Shown: piece by piece, positions 32,590 through 45,023 of the stretch | Layout: every line of letters starts with the position of its first letter | How positions within the stretch are numbered: position 1 is the first letter of the stretch | From: Trichaptum fuscoviolaceum | Taxonomy: Eukaryota > Basidiomycota > Agaricomycetes > Hymenochaetales > Trichaptaceae | Length of the DNA: 64,000 nt | Assembly (NCBI GenBank): GCA_910574455.1 | Contig: CAJSYZ010000001.1 | Location: forward strand, 969,961 to 1,033,960 | Direction: 5' to 3' | Translations under genes and position numbers: made by a program | Notes under the pieces: generated by a model | The model's database searches: none | What the model was told of the DNA's origin: nothing | What the model saw: the letters and a program-made list of their open reading frames with translations, nothing else

Positions 32590-34617
32590 ATGGCGCGATC
32601 GCTTTTGCACACATTTGCAGATTCGAAACACTTCGAGGATCGCCGAGGAAAGGCTTATGCACAGCCTATAACCGAACGCATAAACGTGAAGTACACTTTC
32701 ATTTCCACTGCTGAGTACCCCCTAATGTAGTATCTCACTATCACAGCCTCACTCACGACCGGTTGTGTCTTACTACTTTCCTAAAGGAGTGGGAGAGCAT
32801 CATTATGGAGTATGCATTCTTTTCTCCAGTTAAAAGCTTAGTGTGGTTGCTAATATTCGTTTGTTCGGTAGGAAAGGCACCCAATGAAACCACATAGACT
32901 GAGCTTGACCAATGCTCTTGTGATTGGATATGGGTTGGACAAGCAAATACACAATTTCTACAATCCCCGGCCAGCAACACGGGAAGAACTCGAAGTCTAC
33001 CATGATTCAGATTATATAGATTTCTTATCGAGGTAGGTTGAACCACATTCAACCCGATCCATTTGAATGCTGATAGTAACGTATTTGAAGAGTGACTCCC
33101 GGAAACCAAAATAGTATGAAGGGAATGATTGATGCCTTCAACTGTATCGAGGATTGCCCGATATTTGCGGATATATACGACTTCTGTCGGATGTACGCTG
33201 GTGGTTCGCTAGCCGGAGCACGAAAACTATGCGCTGGTACTACAGATATAGCGATAAACTGGTCAGGGGGACTGCATCATGCGAAGCGAGGTGAAGCCAG
33301 TGGATTCTGCTACATTAACGACATTGTTCTCGCAATACTAGAACTGCTGAGGTAAAAATAACGAACACACTTTGAATACTTAACTTACTATCGGATAGGT
33401 ATCATCCTCGAGTTTTGTATATCGACATTGACATTCATCACGGCGACGGAGTCGAGCTTGCATTCTGGAATTCCAACCGAGTCATGACCGTATCGTTTCA
33501 CAAATTTACCGGCGAGTTCTTCCCAGGGACAGGACGGCTTGACGACAACGGAGGTGGTCTCGGAAAGTACTTCGCACTGAACGTGCCCCTCCAAGACGGG
33601 ATTGATAACGACCAGTACCTCGCAATATTCAAGTCAGTAATTGAAGACACTGTCACTGCATTTCGACCGTCAGCTATCGTGCTCCAGTGCGGGGCAGATT
33701 CATTAGGCTGTGATCGTTTGGGCGCTTTCAACCTCTCAATAGCCGCGCACGGGGAATGTGTAAATTTCGTTCGTAAATTCGGTGTCCCCCTACTGGTTCT
33801 AGGTGGTGGAGGTTACACAGTACATAACGTCAGCCGTTGTTGGACGTACGAAACATCCGTGCTCGTTGGCATGGAAGTCCCAAATGAACTCCCGATGACA
33901 ATCTACGACGCGTGGTTTGCGGATGACTACACACTACATCCAGAAATCGCTGGAAAGGAGGAAAATCTCAATACACCGGCGTCACTTCAGAAAATAACGA
34001 CAAGTATCCGACAGAAGTTACGATATCTACAAGGTGCGCCGAGTGTTCAAATGCAGGAAATACCGCCAGACCTTGCAGGATGGCTAGCGGACGAAGAAAG
34101 GACACCGGAAGAGTTGGCGGAAGAACGTGGTGCTGTACAAGCAGGGGAGTTCCGACCAGAGCCATCCAATGGCCGAAATGAATTCTTCGACAGCGAAACG
34201 GACGTTGATAAAGATGATGAACCTCTCGCTCCTAAACCTCGAGGGGCTGCGCCCGGGCGTCGAGCTCGGGGAGGAAGACGGACTAGAGGACGAGGACGTG
34301 CTACGGCAACAACAATTGCTGTTACACCGTCAGCTGCGGAGGGCGCAGACGAAGACGGAGAGGATAGTACACCGGCACCAGTTGCTACATCACGTGCTAA
34401 AGGGAGAGGTAGAGGCCGCGGGCGAGGAAGAGGTAGGGCAAGGGCAAGAGGTAAGGCAGTTACCACCGTGGCAACTACTGAAGCAGATGCAGAGGTTGAT
34501 GGAGAACCAGAACTAGAGGAGACACCACAAGCAACGACGGCGGTGGCTGAGCCTATGGAAACGGAAGAACCCACCCCACAAACTCATACTCCCAATGACC
34601 TCGATGTTAACTCCTGA
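32590..34617 (+). CDS. HOS2: Class I histone deacetylase, Hos2/HDAC3 type, with RG-rich C-terminal tail
   Basis: This is a zinc-dependent lysine deacetylase of class I; Hos2 is the catalytic subunit of the Set3 complex in yeast. Exons give [57 protein letters not shown] (HDAC3/Hos2-like rather than Rpd3) and [20 protein letters not shown] with the catalytic His pair. They continue with [17 protein letters not shown] (metal Asp/His), [34 protein letters not shown], and [18 protein letters not shown] with the active-site GGGGYT. The catalytic residues all appear intact. After the usual [12 protein letters not shown] segment comes an acidic linker ([14 protein letters not shown]) and a tail of about 130 residues with [10 protein letters not shown] and [16 protein letters not shown] repeats, unlike yeast Hos2. 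The last large exon is 33415-34617, and at least five introns precede it. Confidence 0.93.
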
Positions 34618-34681
34618 TTTCTGGATTATATTTGTTTTATGTTGTTTATTACTTTTGTAGCTCTAGGAAGTGCATTATTCG

Positions 34682-37600
34682 TCACATATCTTCAAGTGAA
34701 AGTTGCCTTGCTCTTTCCATTTCCTGTACAAACCGCGTGTCTTCTGCTTCTTCATCTCTAGGTTCCACTCTTTGGAAAGGCGTCGAGACATCATTGGAAT
34801 GATCTCGTGTCGGTATTGACAAAGAAGAGGACGTGCTTGAAATGGTAGGTGACCGTGGTGCATTCGTACCAGAGTCCTCTAAATCCTCTTGCATCTCGTC
34901 TAGAGTTTCTGCTGCCATCGTAGCGTAAGTGGCCTTTCTCTCCACTTCGGTTTCTCTCGCAATCTGGAATAGCTTGATGATTTTCTGCCGTTCCTCCACG
35001 GTGCATTCTTTGGTTTCCTTGAGGCCATCGATGATCCGGTTGATGCGTTGTACTTGAGGGCGTTGCTTTTGAAACAACTTCGCGGTGCCGAACACCATCC
35101 CGCGCAAGGGAGCTGCGAGGAAACCTGCCGTCCCAAGTAGCGGAAGTGTGGAAACATTCCTCACTAAAACTGATTAGCACATGAATGGGCGACGTGTGAA
35201 TTGCTCACTGGCTCGTAAAGAGCCCTTCACGACACCAGAAACACCCTGATGTGAAATTGTGTGTGAGCAATTCCGCATGAAGACCGAGTATGAAGTGCAG
35301 CGAGTTACCTCTTTCTTCCCACCACGGAACGGCTCCATAAAGATCCCGGTGACAGCATCGTAGTTTGCGAAGAAGAGACTCTGTGAACGATCATTGGTAT
35401 TATAGAGCGCAGGCAGATTCGAGTGTAAAAGATACATTACCTTCCCACCCTCCCTGATTCCAGAGGCTAATCCGTTGATTTCGCCAACCGGACGGCCATT
35501 CGAGCCACACGCCTGGGACATGTAGTACACGCTTTCATGCGCAGAAGCCGCAGCATCAGCGATGTCTGATGATAAAGAAAGCTCGTAAAGCTAATCAAAT
35601 GTGCGCGAGACTTTGGACTCACTTCGCGGAATAGATGCGGCAGACTGTAAAATCCGTTTACTCCGTAACCTGATGACAAGCGTAAGGCAATGGGTCAAGG
35701 TAATGCTTAGTAACTTACAGATAATTCTTCAAAAAGGCAGGGTAATGATGTGTTATTGACCATAGCATTGCAGATGAACCGTCCGATCGAGGATCTTGAG
35801 TCTCAGCCGGTCTACCAGAAGACGCCGCTTTCGCTTTCGCTGCTCTCCCGTATTCTTTCGATCCTTCATTCAGATGTCAGCGTTGCATATCGAGAAACAG
35901 ACGAAGTAATATGCTTACTATGTAACTCAAGCTCATTCATGTCTATTAGTTTCTCATCTGCAAGTAGTTGAGCTACGAATGAACTAAGGCGCAAGGCCTA
36001 CCGATTTCATAAGTACCACTACTTGCCCATGACACAGAATACATACATGTTCGGCGGACCACCAGACTGCTACGCGGGTCGGATCCAGGTCGCATCTTCA
36101 TGGATTCAACACGTTAGACGAATATATATGAAGTCTCACGAGGAAGGAATATCGTACCTCATATTCAACAAGGGAAGGTGTCGATAGAACGATAGCACGC
36201 CGTTTGATAGGCCATCCTTTATGGATTTCAACACGCAGAACATTTGAGACGGTGAAGGTAACTGTCTGCTTACCTCCGCTTGTATCTGTTTCGCCATCTT
36301 CTGAGCTGCTTCCTGAGCTGCAGGATCTGTGGTAAATTTGATGGCCTCTGTCAGCCTTTCCACGGTGAATTCACTTCGTCGGATAGGCTCTGGCCCGGCT
36401 CCTGCTTTGTAGATCATGTCGCCTAGAGAATAGATAAATAAGTGAATTTCCTTAAAGCGATGAGACGCCTACCCCAGAAAGGTTGATCACCAAAGAAAGG
36501 TACAATGATCGTGGGCTTGCCCATCCTCAAGCCAATCGCTGTAGTCCCCGCTCCTCCGTGATGACATACCGCGCTAACCTTGTCGAATAGCCAGTCGTGT
36601 GGAACATTTCCAAGAATGAAGATATTGTCTGGGATCTCCAAGTCTTTGCATAGTTCAGCCCATCCGGACGATATCAAAGCACGCGATCCCGTGGTTTTGA
36701 CGGCCTCTAATATAACTTCGGACATCGTTTTTGGGTCTTCCATCACAATGGAACCAAACCTAAGAATGCATTCATTAATATACCCAAATTGCTTCAGGGG
36801 GAGGTGCCTTACCCGAAATAAATGGGTGGAGGACTTTGAGAAAGGAAGTTCGCTAGATCGGCCGGTGGATTGTAAGACGATGTTTGGTCCAAGAAGTAGA
36901 AGCCAACAAGGTCTGCTAATGGTCGGTATCCGCACTGAATTACAGGGAAGTAAGAGCATACCAATATGGTTTTTCCAGTCCTTTGGCTTCGGCACCAGAG
37001 CTGGGCTCATGCAATATGTCCAGGGGATCTTCAGTTCGTCAGTTATTCCCGGTCCTCTAGCAAAGCCAAGCGCTTTGAGGCCGATCTTGGTGCGGAATGT
37101 ATCAATTAGATCGCCTAACCTAAATATCCGTGTCAGTTATAAGAACGAATCTAGTAAACGAAGATTAGTCACCCTTGCCATGTCAACATTTCAGTCAGTG
37201 CATAGCTCAGATAGTTAGTTAGTCCTGGCTTTGCGTTCGACCTCTTGACGTTTACTAGTGGATGAGGGAACGATGATGTTGCACACCAAGGCATAGCTTT
37301 TGATTCGGTCAGTCAGACCACTCTTGGAAAAGATCAGATAGCCTTACTAAATGACAACGTGAGTGGGATACCCAGCGCTTCGGCACAATGAACATGTGCG
37401 AAAGCCGGAGGGTTAGAGATGATTGCATCGGCTGCGAAGGTCTTTCCGGTTTCTTCGTCGGCTTCACGACATGCTCGCCAACACCCGTCTATCATCTGCA
37501 GCCAAGTCAGAAAGTAAATCATTTGCGAAGACCAGGTCCACGTACTTCATTCAGCATCTTTCGTTTGCGACCGATGTCACCGTTGACCACTGACGCAAAA

Positions 37601-38212
37601 CCGGGCATAAGACCGGGATCTGCGATAAGCGTTGGCGGGACGTCCGTACATGAGACTTGGACTGCTGCTCGACTAACTTTTCACCATGTAGCTCATGAGT
37701 TCTTCCGGGTCTCCTCCAATATTGAAAAACTCCAGTCCGTGCTCCTTGACGAAAGAGCGGAAAGTCTCATGCGTAGCGATGCGTACACGGTGCTGGTCCT
37801 CGAGGAGTTTCTTGCCGAGTGCAATAAATGGCTGAACATCCCCTACATCGGACTTGTTTTCGCATGCCAACTGATATAGAGGGGTAAGTTTGGACGTACC
37901 TCGGCTACCGACGATCATAATGACGATATTCATTCGGGGCGGAGACGCATAATGCGCATTGTCCGTGGCAAACTCTTCGACATCCAGGGCATAACCACTC
38001 GGTAGGTCCGGCAGGTCAAAGGCCAGACTTAGATCAATTGTTATTCTCCCGTCCTCTGAAAGGCGTGCGGACGAGGCAAGTCCTTCTCCCGTTGTACTAC
38101 ATTGTGAATAGCCTTCATTGTAAGTCGTGTCAGCGGCAAGAGACAAGGAACAAATATGCAACGTACTGTCGTCTGTGTTCACACTCTGGGTATCACTGGA
38201 AGGACGTTTCAT
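34682..38212 (-). CDS. UDP-glucose sterol glucosyltransferase-like protein (GT1/GT28 fold) with C-terminal extension
   Basis: This is a GT-B glycosyltransferase of the UGT80/sterol 3-beta-glucosyltransferase type, which glucosylates sterols at membranes (family knowledge). The N-terminus ([20 protein letters not shown]) is a Ser/Thr-rich leader of about 95 residues. The Rossmann start [20 protein letters not shown] follows with an intron inside it, then [20 protein letters not shown] and [16 protein letters not shown]. The donor-sugar domain shows [20 protein letters not shown] and the nucleotide-sugar motif [20 protein letters not shown] with [11 protein letters not shown]. After KAGAGPEPI comes a further 300-residue region common to fungal homologues ([60 protein letters not shown]) and a charged helical tail ending [10 protein letters not shown]. 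No N-terminal PH/GRAM domain is seen, so it is not ATG26-like. At least ten introns occur. Confidence 0.87.
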
Positions 38213-38677
38213 GATGGTAGGTCTTCACGAGAGCATGTCCGGTAATAAGGTAGTGATTGCCATGGTCAATGACGATGCCAGTGACGAGAATACGCCAGGT
38301 TGGGGAGACCAACTACAAAAGTAAACACCCCCATTGGACATTATATATAAGAGCTTGTAATACTTAATTCAAATTTCAAGTTAAGTATTAATAGTTAAGA
38401 CGGGCCGTTAACAATTGTTTACCTAGTTTAGAACTCCGAAGCAGAATATATAGAAATTTGTTAATCGCCACTTGGCATCTGGTAACAAACGCCAGTGTAA
38501 CGACCCCGTCATCACGCCGAGGCACGCAAAGCTGCCGTGCCCACCCAGCAAACTGGCTTTCCTTAGTACCCTCAACATTGCATGCCTATAAACGCTCCGT
38601 CAAGCACGGAAACGGAGTCGCGTTCCCTCTTCCACCCACAGGCGTCGACGTAGAACACAGAACACAGCTCATACACA
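38213..38677. promoter_or_regulatory. Divergent promoter region
   Basis: A 465-bp spacer between the outward-facing starts of the glucosyltransferase and the Mg2+ transporter. It contains an AT-rich stretch with an imperfect inverted repeat (ttaattcaaatttcaagttaa, about 38364-38390). Confidence 0.45.
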
Positions 38678-40595
38678 ATGCAGAGCTTGGACACAGACAC
38701 GGAAAGGATGGCGGCGGCCGCGATGGCTTCGGCGGAGGAATTTGAAGCTGAAGAAGAGATGATTGTGGAGGACGATGAGATGGCACTCTTGAACGAGGGA
38801 GAAAGATCTTCACGCAGGCGTGATTCGTCTTATGGTGGGCTGAGGAAGAGCGAATTTGTGAGTACATGGAGACAAGTAAAAGAAATAGTGATCGAAGTGA
38901 GTATAACTTCTGCCGTTATCCTTAGTGAAACTGAATAGAGTATGTCTACAGACAGTACCGACTCTCCTCCTAACAACAGTGGGCCTACTCTTCACTGGGG
39001 AGCTCTTGGACCATGTTTCGGTATATACTCACTTGTCATCACCATTGCGTATTGCATATGCTGACGGTGTTGGCTTAGCACTGGAAAGCGATGAGGCGAA
39101 TAGACGAGCTTATCATTATTATACCAGTTATCCTAAATCTCAAGGGAAATCTGGAAATGAATCTCTCTTCGCGACTTGGGACGGCTGTAAGCTGAGATCT
39201 ATCGTTTGTGTCTGAACATATTGACAAAGCTTTTGCAGGCAAATATTGGGGAATTAGACGATAAAGCTAGCCGATATGGAATACTATTAGGAAACATTGC
39301 GTTACTGCAAGTTCAAGCCACATTTGTCTCCTTCGTCGCTGCCTGCCTGTCCTTCGTTCTTGGTCTGGTCATGCCGAGACCAGGCGTCTCTGCTATCGAA
39401 GCGAGCGCTGCCGCTGAGAGCTTCTCGCTCCTCTTCTCTCGCCGCCCTCGCCCAACCGTTCCGTTCGATCCTCGAAAGCCAAAATCAGGACTCATCGAGT
39501 ATGTCGTTCGCATTTGTCAATCAGATGGTTGCTTAGGGGATTTACAGGTTCATCATGGTTGCGTCAACCGGAATGACGTCAGCTTGTCTTTCAAGTCTGA
39601 TCCTTGGTTCCTTCATGTGCACTCTCGTGATAGCTTGTCGTAGATTTTCACTTAATCCCGGTGAGTTTTTCTAATGTTTTAGGTCTGCCAGGCATATCCT
39701 GACCCGATATCAGACAATATCGCGCCGCCCATCGCTGCTTGTTTGGGAGATCTCATCACTCTTTGTCTTCTCGGACTTGTTTCAACATTCCTCATAGGCT
39801 TCGTCAACACACCCCTTCCTCTTGTTTTTTGCGTCCTTCTCGTTATATCTTCCTTTGGATGCGCACTGTATGTCCGAAGGAACCCGTACGTCCGAGGACT
39901 TATCTCGCAGGGATGGACCCCATTGTTCGGCGCGATGATCATCAGTACTGCGACTGGTATAATTCTAGATCTCTTTGTAAGTCGGTATAGTGGATTCGCT
40001 TTACTGGCTGTGATCATCAGCGGTAAGATCTTTGTCGGTCGCTTATCATCTGTGATTGTGTGCTCATTGTCTGTTTATCTATTTCTGCAGGTCTTCCGGG
40101 CTCTGTCGGTGCAGTTGCGGTCTCGCGGATATCGACTGCTCTGCATTCTGAGGTTACACCAGTCCACCACCTCCAAAAACAAATTACTGCCCCTGAGCCC
40201 AGTCTTCGCCTCGTTATGGCCACCCTATTCTTAGTCACCATTCCTGTCGAGATTATTTTCCTTTCGGTGCTTCACGGTATCGGTTGGCTCGAGCTCCCTG
40301 TTATCTTTATTGCTGCTTCTATCATATTCTTTTGCATTACTGTAAGCGCTGATCTTTGGATTGACTTCGTGGTTTTCTTACTGAGCAAATTCTCACTCAG
40401 GTCGTTGCTTCCCTCGCAATAGCGAAATACCTCACAAATTTCCTCTGGAGACTCAAACGGGATCCAGATATGTACGCTATGCCTATCCACTCGTCTGTAG
40501 TGGATCTCATTGGGCAGTTGCTTCTCGTCGTTTGTTTCGAGCTGGTAGCCCATCTGGGTGCTAAAGTTGAAATACCCGGCAGTCATGGCCGGTAA
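38678..40595 (+). CDS. SLC41/MgtE-type divalent cation (Mg2+) transporter
   Basis: This is a multi-pass membrane transporter of the SLC41/MgtE family. The acidic N-terminal cytosolic part (AEEEMIVEDDEMALLNEGER) is followed by two MgtE repeats. In repeat 1: TVPTLLLTTVGLLFTGELLD, and, after a small exon in another frame, HWKAMRRIDELIIIIPVILN then LKGNLEMNLSSRLGTAANIG, the family's pore signature (compare [20 protein letters not shown] in animal SLC41), and IALLQVQATFVSFVAACLSF. In repeat 2: DNIAPPIAACLGDLITLCLL, TPLFGAMIISTATGIILDLF and GLPGSVGAVAVSRISTALHS. About ten hydrophobic segments are visible. The last exon reads VASLAIAKYLTNFLW and ends AKVEIPGSHGR. Introns are short and fall inside helices. 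It probably sits in the plasma or vacuolar membrane (inference). Confidence 0.9.
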
Positions 40596-41156
40596 ACACA
40601 TTCCTTGACCCACCTTCTGACTTCAGTAGACCACTCCTGTCTCATATACATACGCATTGTATACTTTTATATAGCACGTCGTAGAGCATTATAATGGATT
40701 TAAATCTCGCGCGGGTCCGTAAGCCATATTGACCAATCACATGCGAACAGCTCATCTATCGCGTCCCTTGAGATGGCCGCACGTGCCTTACTGCAGGCTT
40801 TACGCCAGAATTCGTCATTGCATTCGCTTGCACATTTGCATCCTACACTTTATTGTGTCTTTCGTCTTCCCATTCCCATTCATATGAGGACTTGAGTCTG
40901 CTGCAGTTTTTGGTTTTTCCACCTGCAGCATTACATACTAGTAGGCGCCCGTAACAGCCACACGAGCCAAATACGGACAATCAGGCGGTAGCCTAACATC
41001 CGTTCCACGACGACGACAACGTCGGACTCGTCGTCTACGTCCAACCACCATCTCAATCCTATGTTTTAACCACATATTCGGACTCTACGTGCATCGAAAC
41101 ACTGTTTGCATGTGTCCTTACGAGACAACCCGAGGCAGAATACTCTCTGTGAAAAC
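40596..41156. other. Intergenic, no supported gene
   Basis: Pyrimidine-rich and CGACGAC-rich (about 41009-41035) upstream flank of the Ada3 gene. No exon is seen. Confidence 0.4.
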
Positions 41157-43567
41157 ATGTTGCAGTCGCTTGAACCGTACAACGTAGAATCCAATGTGCA
41201 GCTTCAACACCCTTTGTTGCTTGCACCTCCAGATACGGTGCCACCTGTGGATGAACTGGAGATGGTGCAGACAGAGCTGAGGGCGTTGAAAAACAGGGCG
41301 TTGGAACGCGCGCGGAAGGCCGATGAAGACCTCAAGTTTATTGAAGGCGCTATGAAGCGCATGCGAGAGCAGGAGAAAGGCAAAGCTAAAGCAGCTGCGA
41401 AGGTCAAGCGCGAGCCCAGCTGTACGTTTCATAAGTTATTTCGCAAGCGAGATATATAATACTCATGGCTATCTTTCCATTTATATCCGCGCGCTCGATC
41501 CTCTCCGGCCGACTCTACTTCTCGTACGAATGATCTGACATTGTCTTATGATGGCCCAATGATGGGCTTACTACTCGCTATGCCCATCCATAACATCACA
41601 TTGATTGCAACAATGCTTTCACAAACCTGCCGGAATGGCCCATTCACCTCAACCTGTGGCTCAACCCATGCCACCATTGGCCCTCTCACACTTGTGTCTT
41701 CAATCGTTCATACAACACTATGTATCTGTTGTGTGGCGGCTTCGGGGACGAAACAATATCCTCTGCAATGATGTTTTGTTTTAAAACGACATCCAGATAC
41801 CCCAAGTCTTGACCAAAACGATCGCAGCTTCTCTCCATCAGTTGTCTCTCTGTCTGGAAATGTGGCATCGACAAGTGGTGCTTCCGCTGTAAACGTACCT
41901 TCGCCTACCCCGAAAGTGATTGTCGAGATGCGGAAGCCGTATGTGTTTACTTTTTCTTCAGGTAGTTGAGATGCCCCCTAACACAGCTATAGTAAGAAGA
42001 AGGACAAGGAGAAGAAACGCAAACGAGACGACGAGAGTGACGGAGAGCATGGTTTGTAGCTATTCTGTCAAATGAATGTTACTGTACTGACTATTAAACG
42101 CCACTAAGATACACCTCGTCCTCGTAAATTTTCACCTCACCCACCTGCTGTCAAGGAACATCACTACAAACCTTCTAAATTAAGCACTGTTACCCACCCG
42201 AAGGTAGAACTCTCCATTGTCTTTGTCTGTATAATTTCTGACGTCTGCTGTATCTCAGGCATCCGCTGGCCAAGATTGGTCTTTACCGCCGAACAACTCC
42301 CTTCTCCCATCAAGACCTCCCCCTGTCAAAGTACCTGAACCTGGGCCTAGAAGGCCGATAGAGGTTAAAGAAGACTTCTCAAAGGCGAAGGCACCTACCT
42401 CACAAGTTCCAATTAACACATTCTATACATCAATAGAACCTTGGCTAAGACCAATACGAGAGGAAGACGTTGGGTGGTTGGAATATACAGCGGATGAGGT
42501 GGAACCTTTCATAGTCCCTCCTCTGGGTCGCCATTATACAGAACAGTGGGAAGAGGATGACCAAGTGGTTTATGGTGGCATTCCTTCTTTACTTGATTTT
42601 TCAAGTTCACGAAACGCAGCCTCCTCCAGCAGTATCGTTTCAGGTCCGTTACCTAAATGGGATTCGTCTTCAATCACAGATGCAGATCTGCCTGGCGATA
42701 AAGGACTCGGACCTGTGGCAGAACGTCTAGTGAGCGCGCTTCTACCGGCTGCTGACCAGTCGACTTGGAAAAGTATAATGGAAGCAGAGGAAACCTACGA
42801 AGCTAAAGTCGCGTCTGGTTCGGCCATGAATGTCGTTTCTCCGCCTAAGGAAAAGGTTTTTGTTGCCGAATTTGAAGAAAGGGTCAAGGATACTGCGCGG
42901 TTCTATGGAATGCTTGATGGCGAGGTAAGCCTTTCTCTTAGTCAATCTAAATACTTCTCTAATAATAGTTCTGTATCAGCCCGACTTTTCGCAAGTTATT
43001 GATGACCCAATCTCTACTGCTCTTCGGCAAGCTCAGCGCCAGCTACGCGAAGTCATTGCAACCAACAAAGCTCGTAAACGACGTCTTGCCGCTATTGCCA
43101 AAGACCGTCTTGCTTTCCAAGAATATGTCGAAGGGCGCGATGCCATTGATAAGTCTATCACCGCAACATTCACCAAGCTTCAGAAGAAGGACGGCCCGAA
43201 GGCGTCAAAGAAGAAAAAGAAGAGTGATGTGAATGGTACCAATGGCGTGAACGGCGCTGGAGGTCCTCCTGTTCCCTTACCAAATCCTGCGTCTATCGGG
43301 CTTGGGCCTGACGAAGAGGATAAGCTTGTCGTGCCAGAATCCCTCAGGGATCTGGTCGACACACGACGTTCATGGGTGGACTATATCGGAGGTGCCTTCG
43401 AGGAGATGGAACATGAATTCCCTGGTCGGCCTCGCGGCCTGCCGGATCGAAGCGTGTTCGAAGGTGTGGAAGAGGAAGTGCGTCGGGAGCTTGGGCGTTC
43501 TGACATCCTATCGAAACGGGATCGGGTCAATGGAATCTCCCCCACAGCCTCGGGGCTCAGCAACTGA
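41157..43567 (+). CDS. NGG1: SAGA complex subunit Ada3/Ngg1
   Basis: This is the Ada3/Ngg1 subunit of the histone acetyltransferase module (Gcn5-Ada2-Ada3) in SAGA-type complexes, nuclear. The N-terminal helix reads VDELEMVQTELRALKNRALE and continues into a Lys/Arg-rich linker (KRMREQEKGKAKAAAKVKRE). The middle holds TFYTSIEPWLRPIREEDVGW and a Pro/Ser-rich stretch, then KGLGPVAERLVSALLPAADQ. The diagnostic C-terminal Ada3 domain is split by an intron at about 42923-42970: DPISTALRQAQRQLREVIAT, NKARKRRLAAIAKDRLAFQE, YVEGRDAIDKSITATFTKLQ. After a Gly/Asn/Pro linker it ends SKRDRVNGISPTASGLSN. Several introns occur in the 5' third, where exon borders are approximate. The start at 41157 gives MLQSLEPYNVESNV; an upstream in-frame Met is less likely. 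Confidence 0.85.
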
Positions 43568-43872
43568 TCATCTCTTCATTCCCGCCGCTCCTTTGTTGAG
43601 TTGGAAGCGTTGATTTTCCGATGATGCGTTGATGATTATATTATTTTGCTGTAACGTTATGCGCTTTGTTCTTTTTCGCACTGTACTGCTATTCTGACAA
43701 CTACTCAGCTTAATCCCGCCACCTTTCTAACATCTCGCTTTCCTCGTTTTTATCCAAAGTGGACCATTAACAACGCGGATCATCTTTAATAATGAGATAC
43801 TGACAGAGGAACCAATAATACTGCGTATAGACTGAGAGTGTGAATAATAGATAGGATGACGAAAGAGAGTTT
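43568..43872. other. Convergent 3' flanks
   Basis: A 305-bp spacer between two converging genes. It is T-rich and contains no exon. Confidence 0.45.
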
Positions 43873-44779
43873 TCATGAAGCAGATTTGATCTTCTTTTTC
43901 TTTGAGGATTCCGTGTCGCCTTTTCGCTTCTTCTCTGGTCTCCCTTCCTTTGCTGACTTGGTGGAGGGGTTTTCTGGGGCTGCCGGTGCCTTCCACTTTG
44001 AATTATCAATTACTATCTCCGCTAACGGTGCGTCTGACGGGTCGATCACCGTTCCTGAAGGCAGAAAGCGATGCTTAAGAAGGTGACTTGGATGTCTGTA
44101 TCGCTCAGGACCTTTGTATGGCCCAGTGACTGGGATATTGGGATCGGAGGGTAGTGGTGTCGGGAGAGTGGGTTGTGCAGCCAGTACGAGATGTCGCGTA
44201 ATAGGTATTGGAGCTGTATCCTTATGAGTAAATGGATATGCGAGTGATCATTCCGGTAGCTACGCACCAATGTAAAGTTTTCCAGCTTTTCGTTTCCGAG
44301 GAACCAAGCAGTTTAGTCCCAGTAGTTCACCCCCGCCCACAATGGAGGTCTGGTCAGACCCTTCATCCTTCACGGACCAGATGTCATAATCGACTTGTTT
44401 TCTTGGTAATGTACCGACTACTTCCGAGTTTGAAGAGGATGGTAGGGATATCCTCGTATTCTCGAAGTGTTTGGGCTTGACCTGTTATTTCGAGTGAGGG
44501 AAGTTCAGTAGGCACTCGTATCGACGTGCTCACGGCTTCGGGAACACGTATGGCCCATAGTTCTAGGTCATCATTGTCCTTGAGTGTATCGTAGTCGAAT
44601 TCCTCTGTTTCAAGGTAGTTTTGCAGAAGGGTGCTGCCTTCTGGAGGCCTATACGCTTTGCTTGGAGGTTCGTCCACTCCCGAGTCTTCCACAAATTCGT
44701 TTGAGATAGCTTTAGCCTTTCCTTTGTCCTTTTTCTTCTTCTTGTCCTTGCTTTTGTCTTTAAATGCTATTGAAGCCAT
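43873..44779 (-). CDS. RPA34: RNA polymerase I subunit RPA34.5-like protein
   Basis: This probably is the A34.5 subunit of the TFIIF-like dimer of RNA polymerase I (nucleolus). The N-terminus is extremely Lys-rich (KDKSKDKKKKKDKGKAKAIS), then SKAYRPPEGSTLLQNYLETE, and the key block DDLELWAIRVPEAVSTSIRV with LPSLEIT, matching the way A34.5 proteins begin their dimerisation domain. After an intron (about 44386-44485) come VDYDIWSVKDEGSDQTSIVG, GGELLGLNCLVPRKRKAGKL and, after another intron, HLVLAAQPTLPTPLPSDPNI. The tail is again basic (EGRPEKKRKGDTESSKKKKI), ending KSAS. Low-complexity tails are typical of this fast-evolving subunit. It shares a divergent promoter of 244 bp with NTH1. Confidence 0.72.
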
Positions 44780-45023
44780 CGGAAGATGATTTGAGGATAA
44801 GAGAATAAATAAGAACGGCAGGGCCCTTGACCGTGGCCGCCCAGTGGGCGATCCAAAATTCTGCGAAGTATAAATAGTGCTAAAAATAGAAACGCAAATC
44901 TTAAGACACCTTTATCCGCTTTACTCCTTGTTTCTAAACCACTACTTTCAACAGCCTCATAATTATTAGACCCTTACACTTTGCTAACTTTCTACGACGT
45001 ACCTAATTCCGCTGAATACTAGA

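Noticed and set aside
34047..34574. Ser/Pro/Leu-rich 175-residue minus-strand frame
   Set aside because: It is the antisense shadow of the Arg-Gly-rich deacetylase tail.
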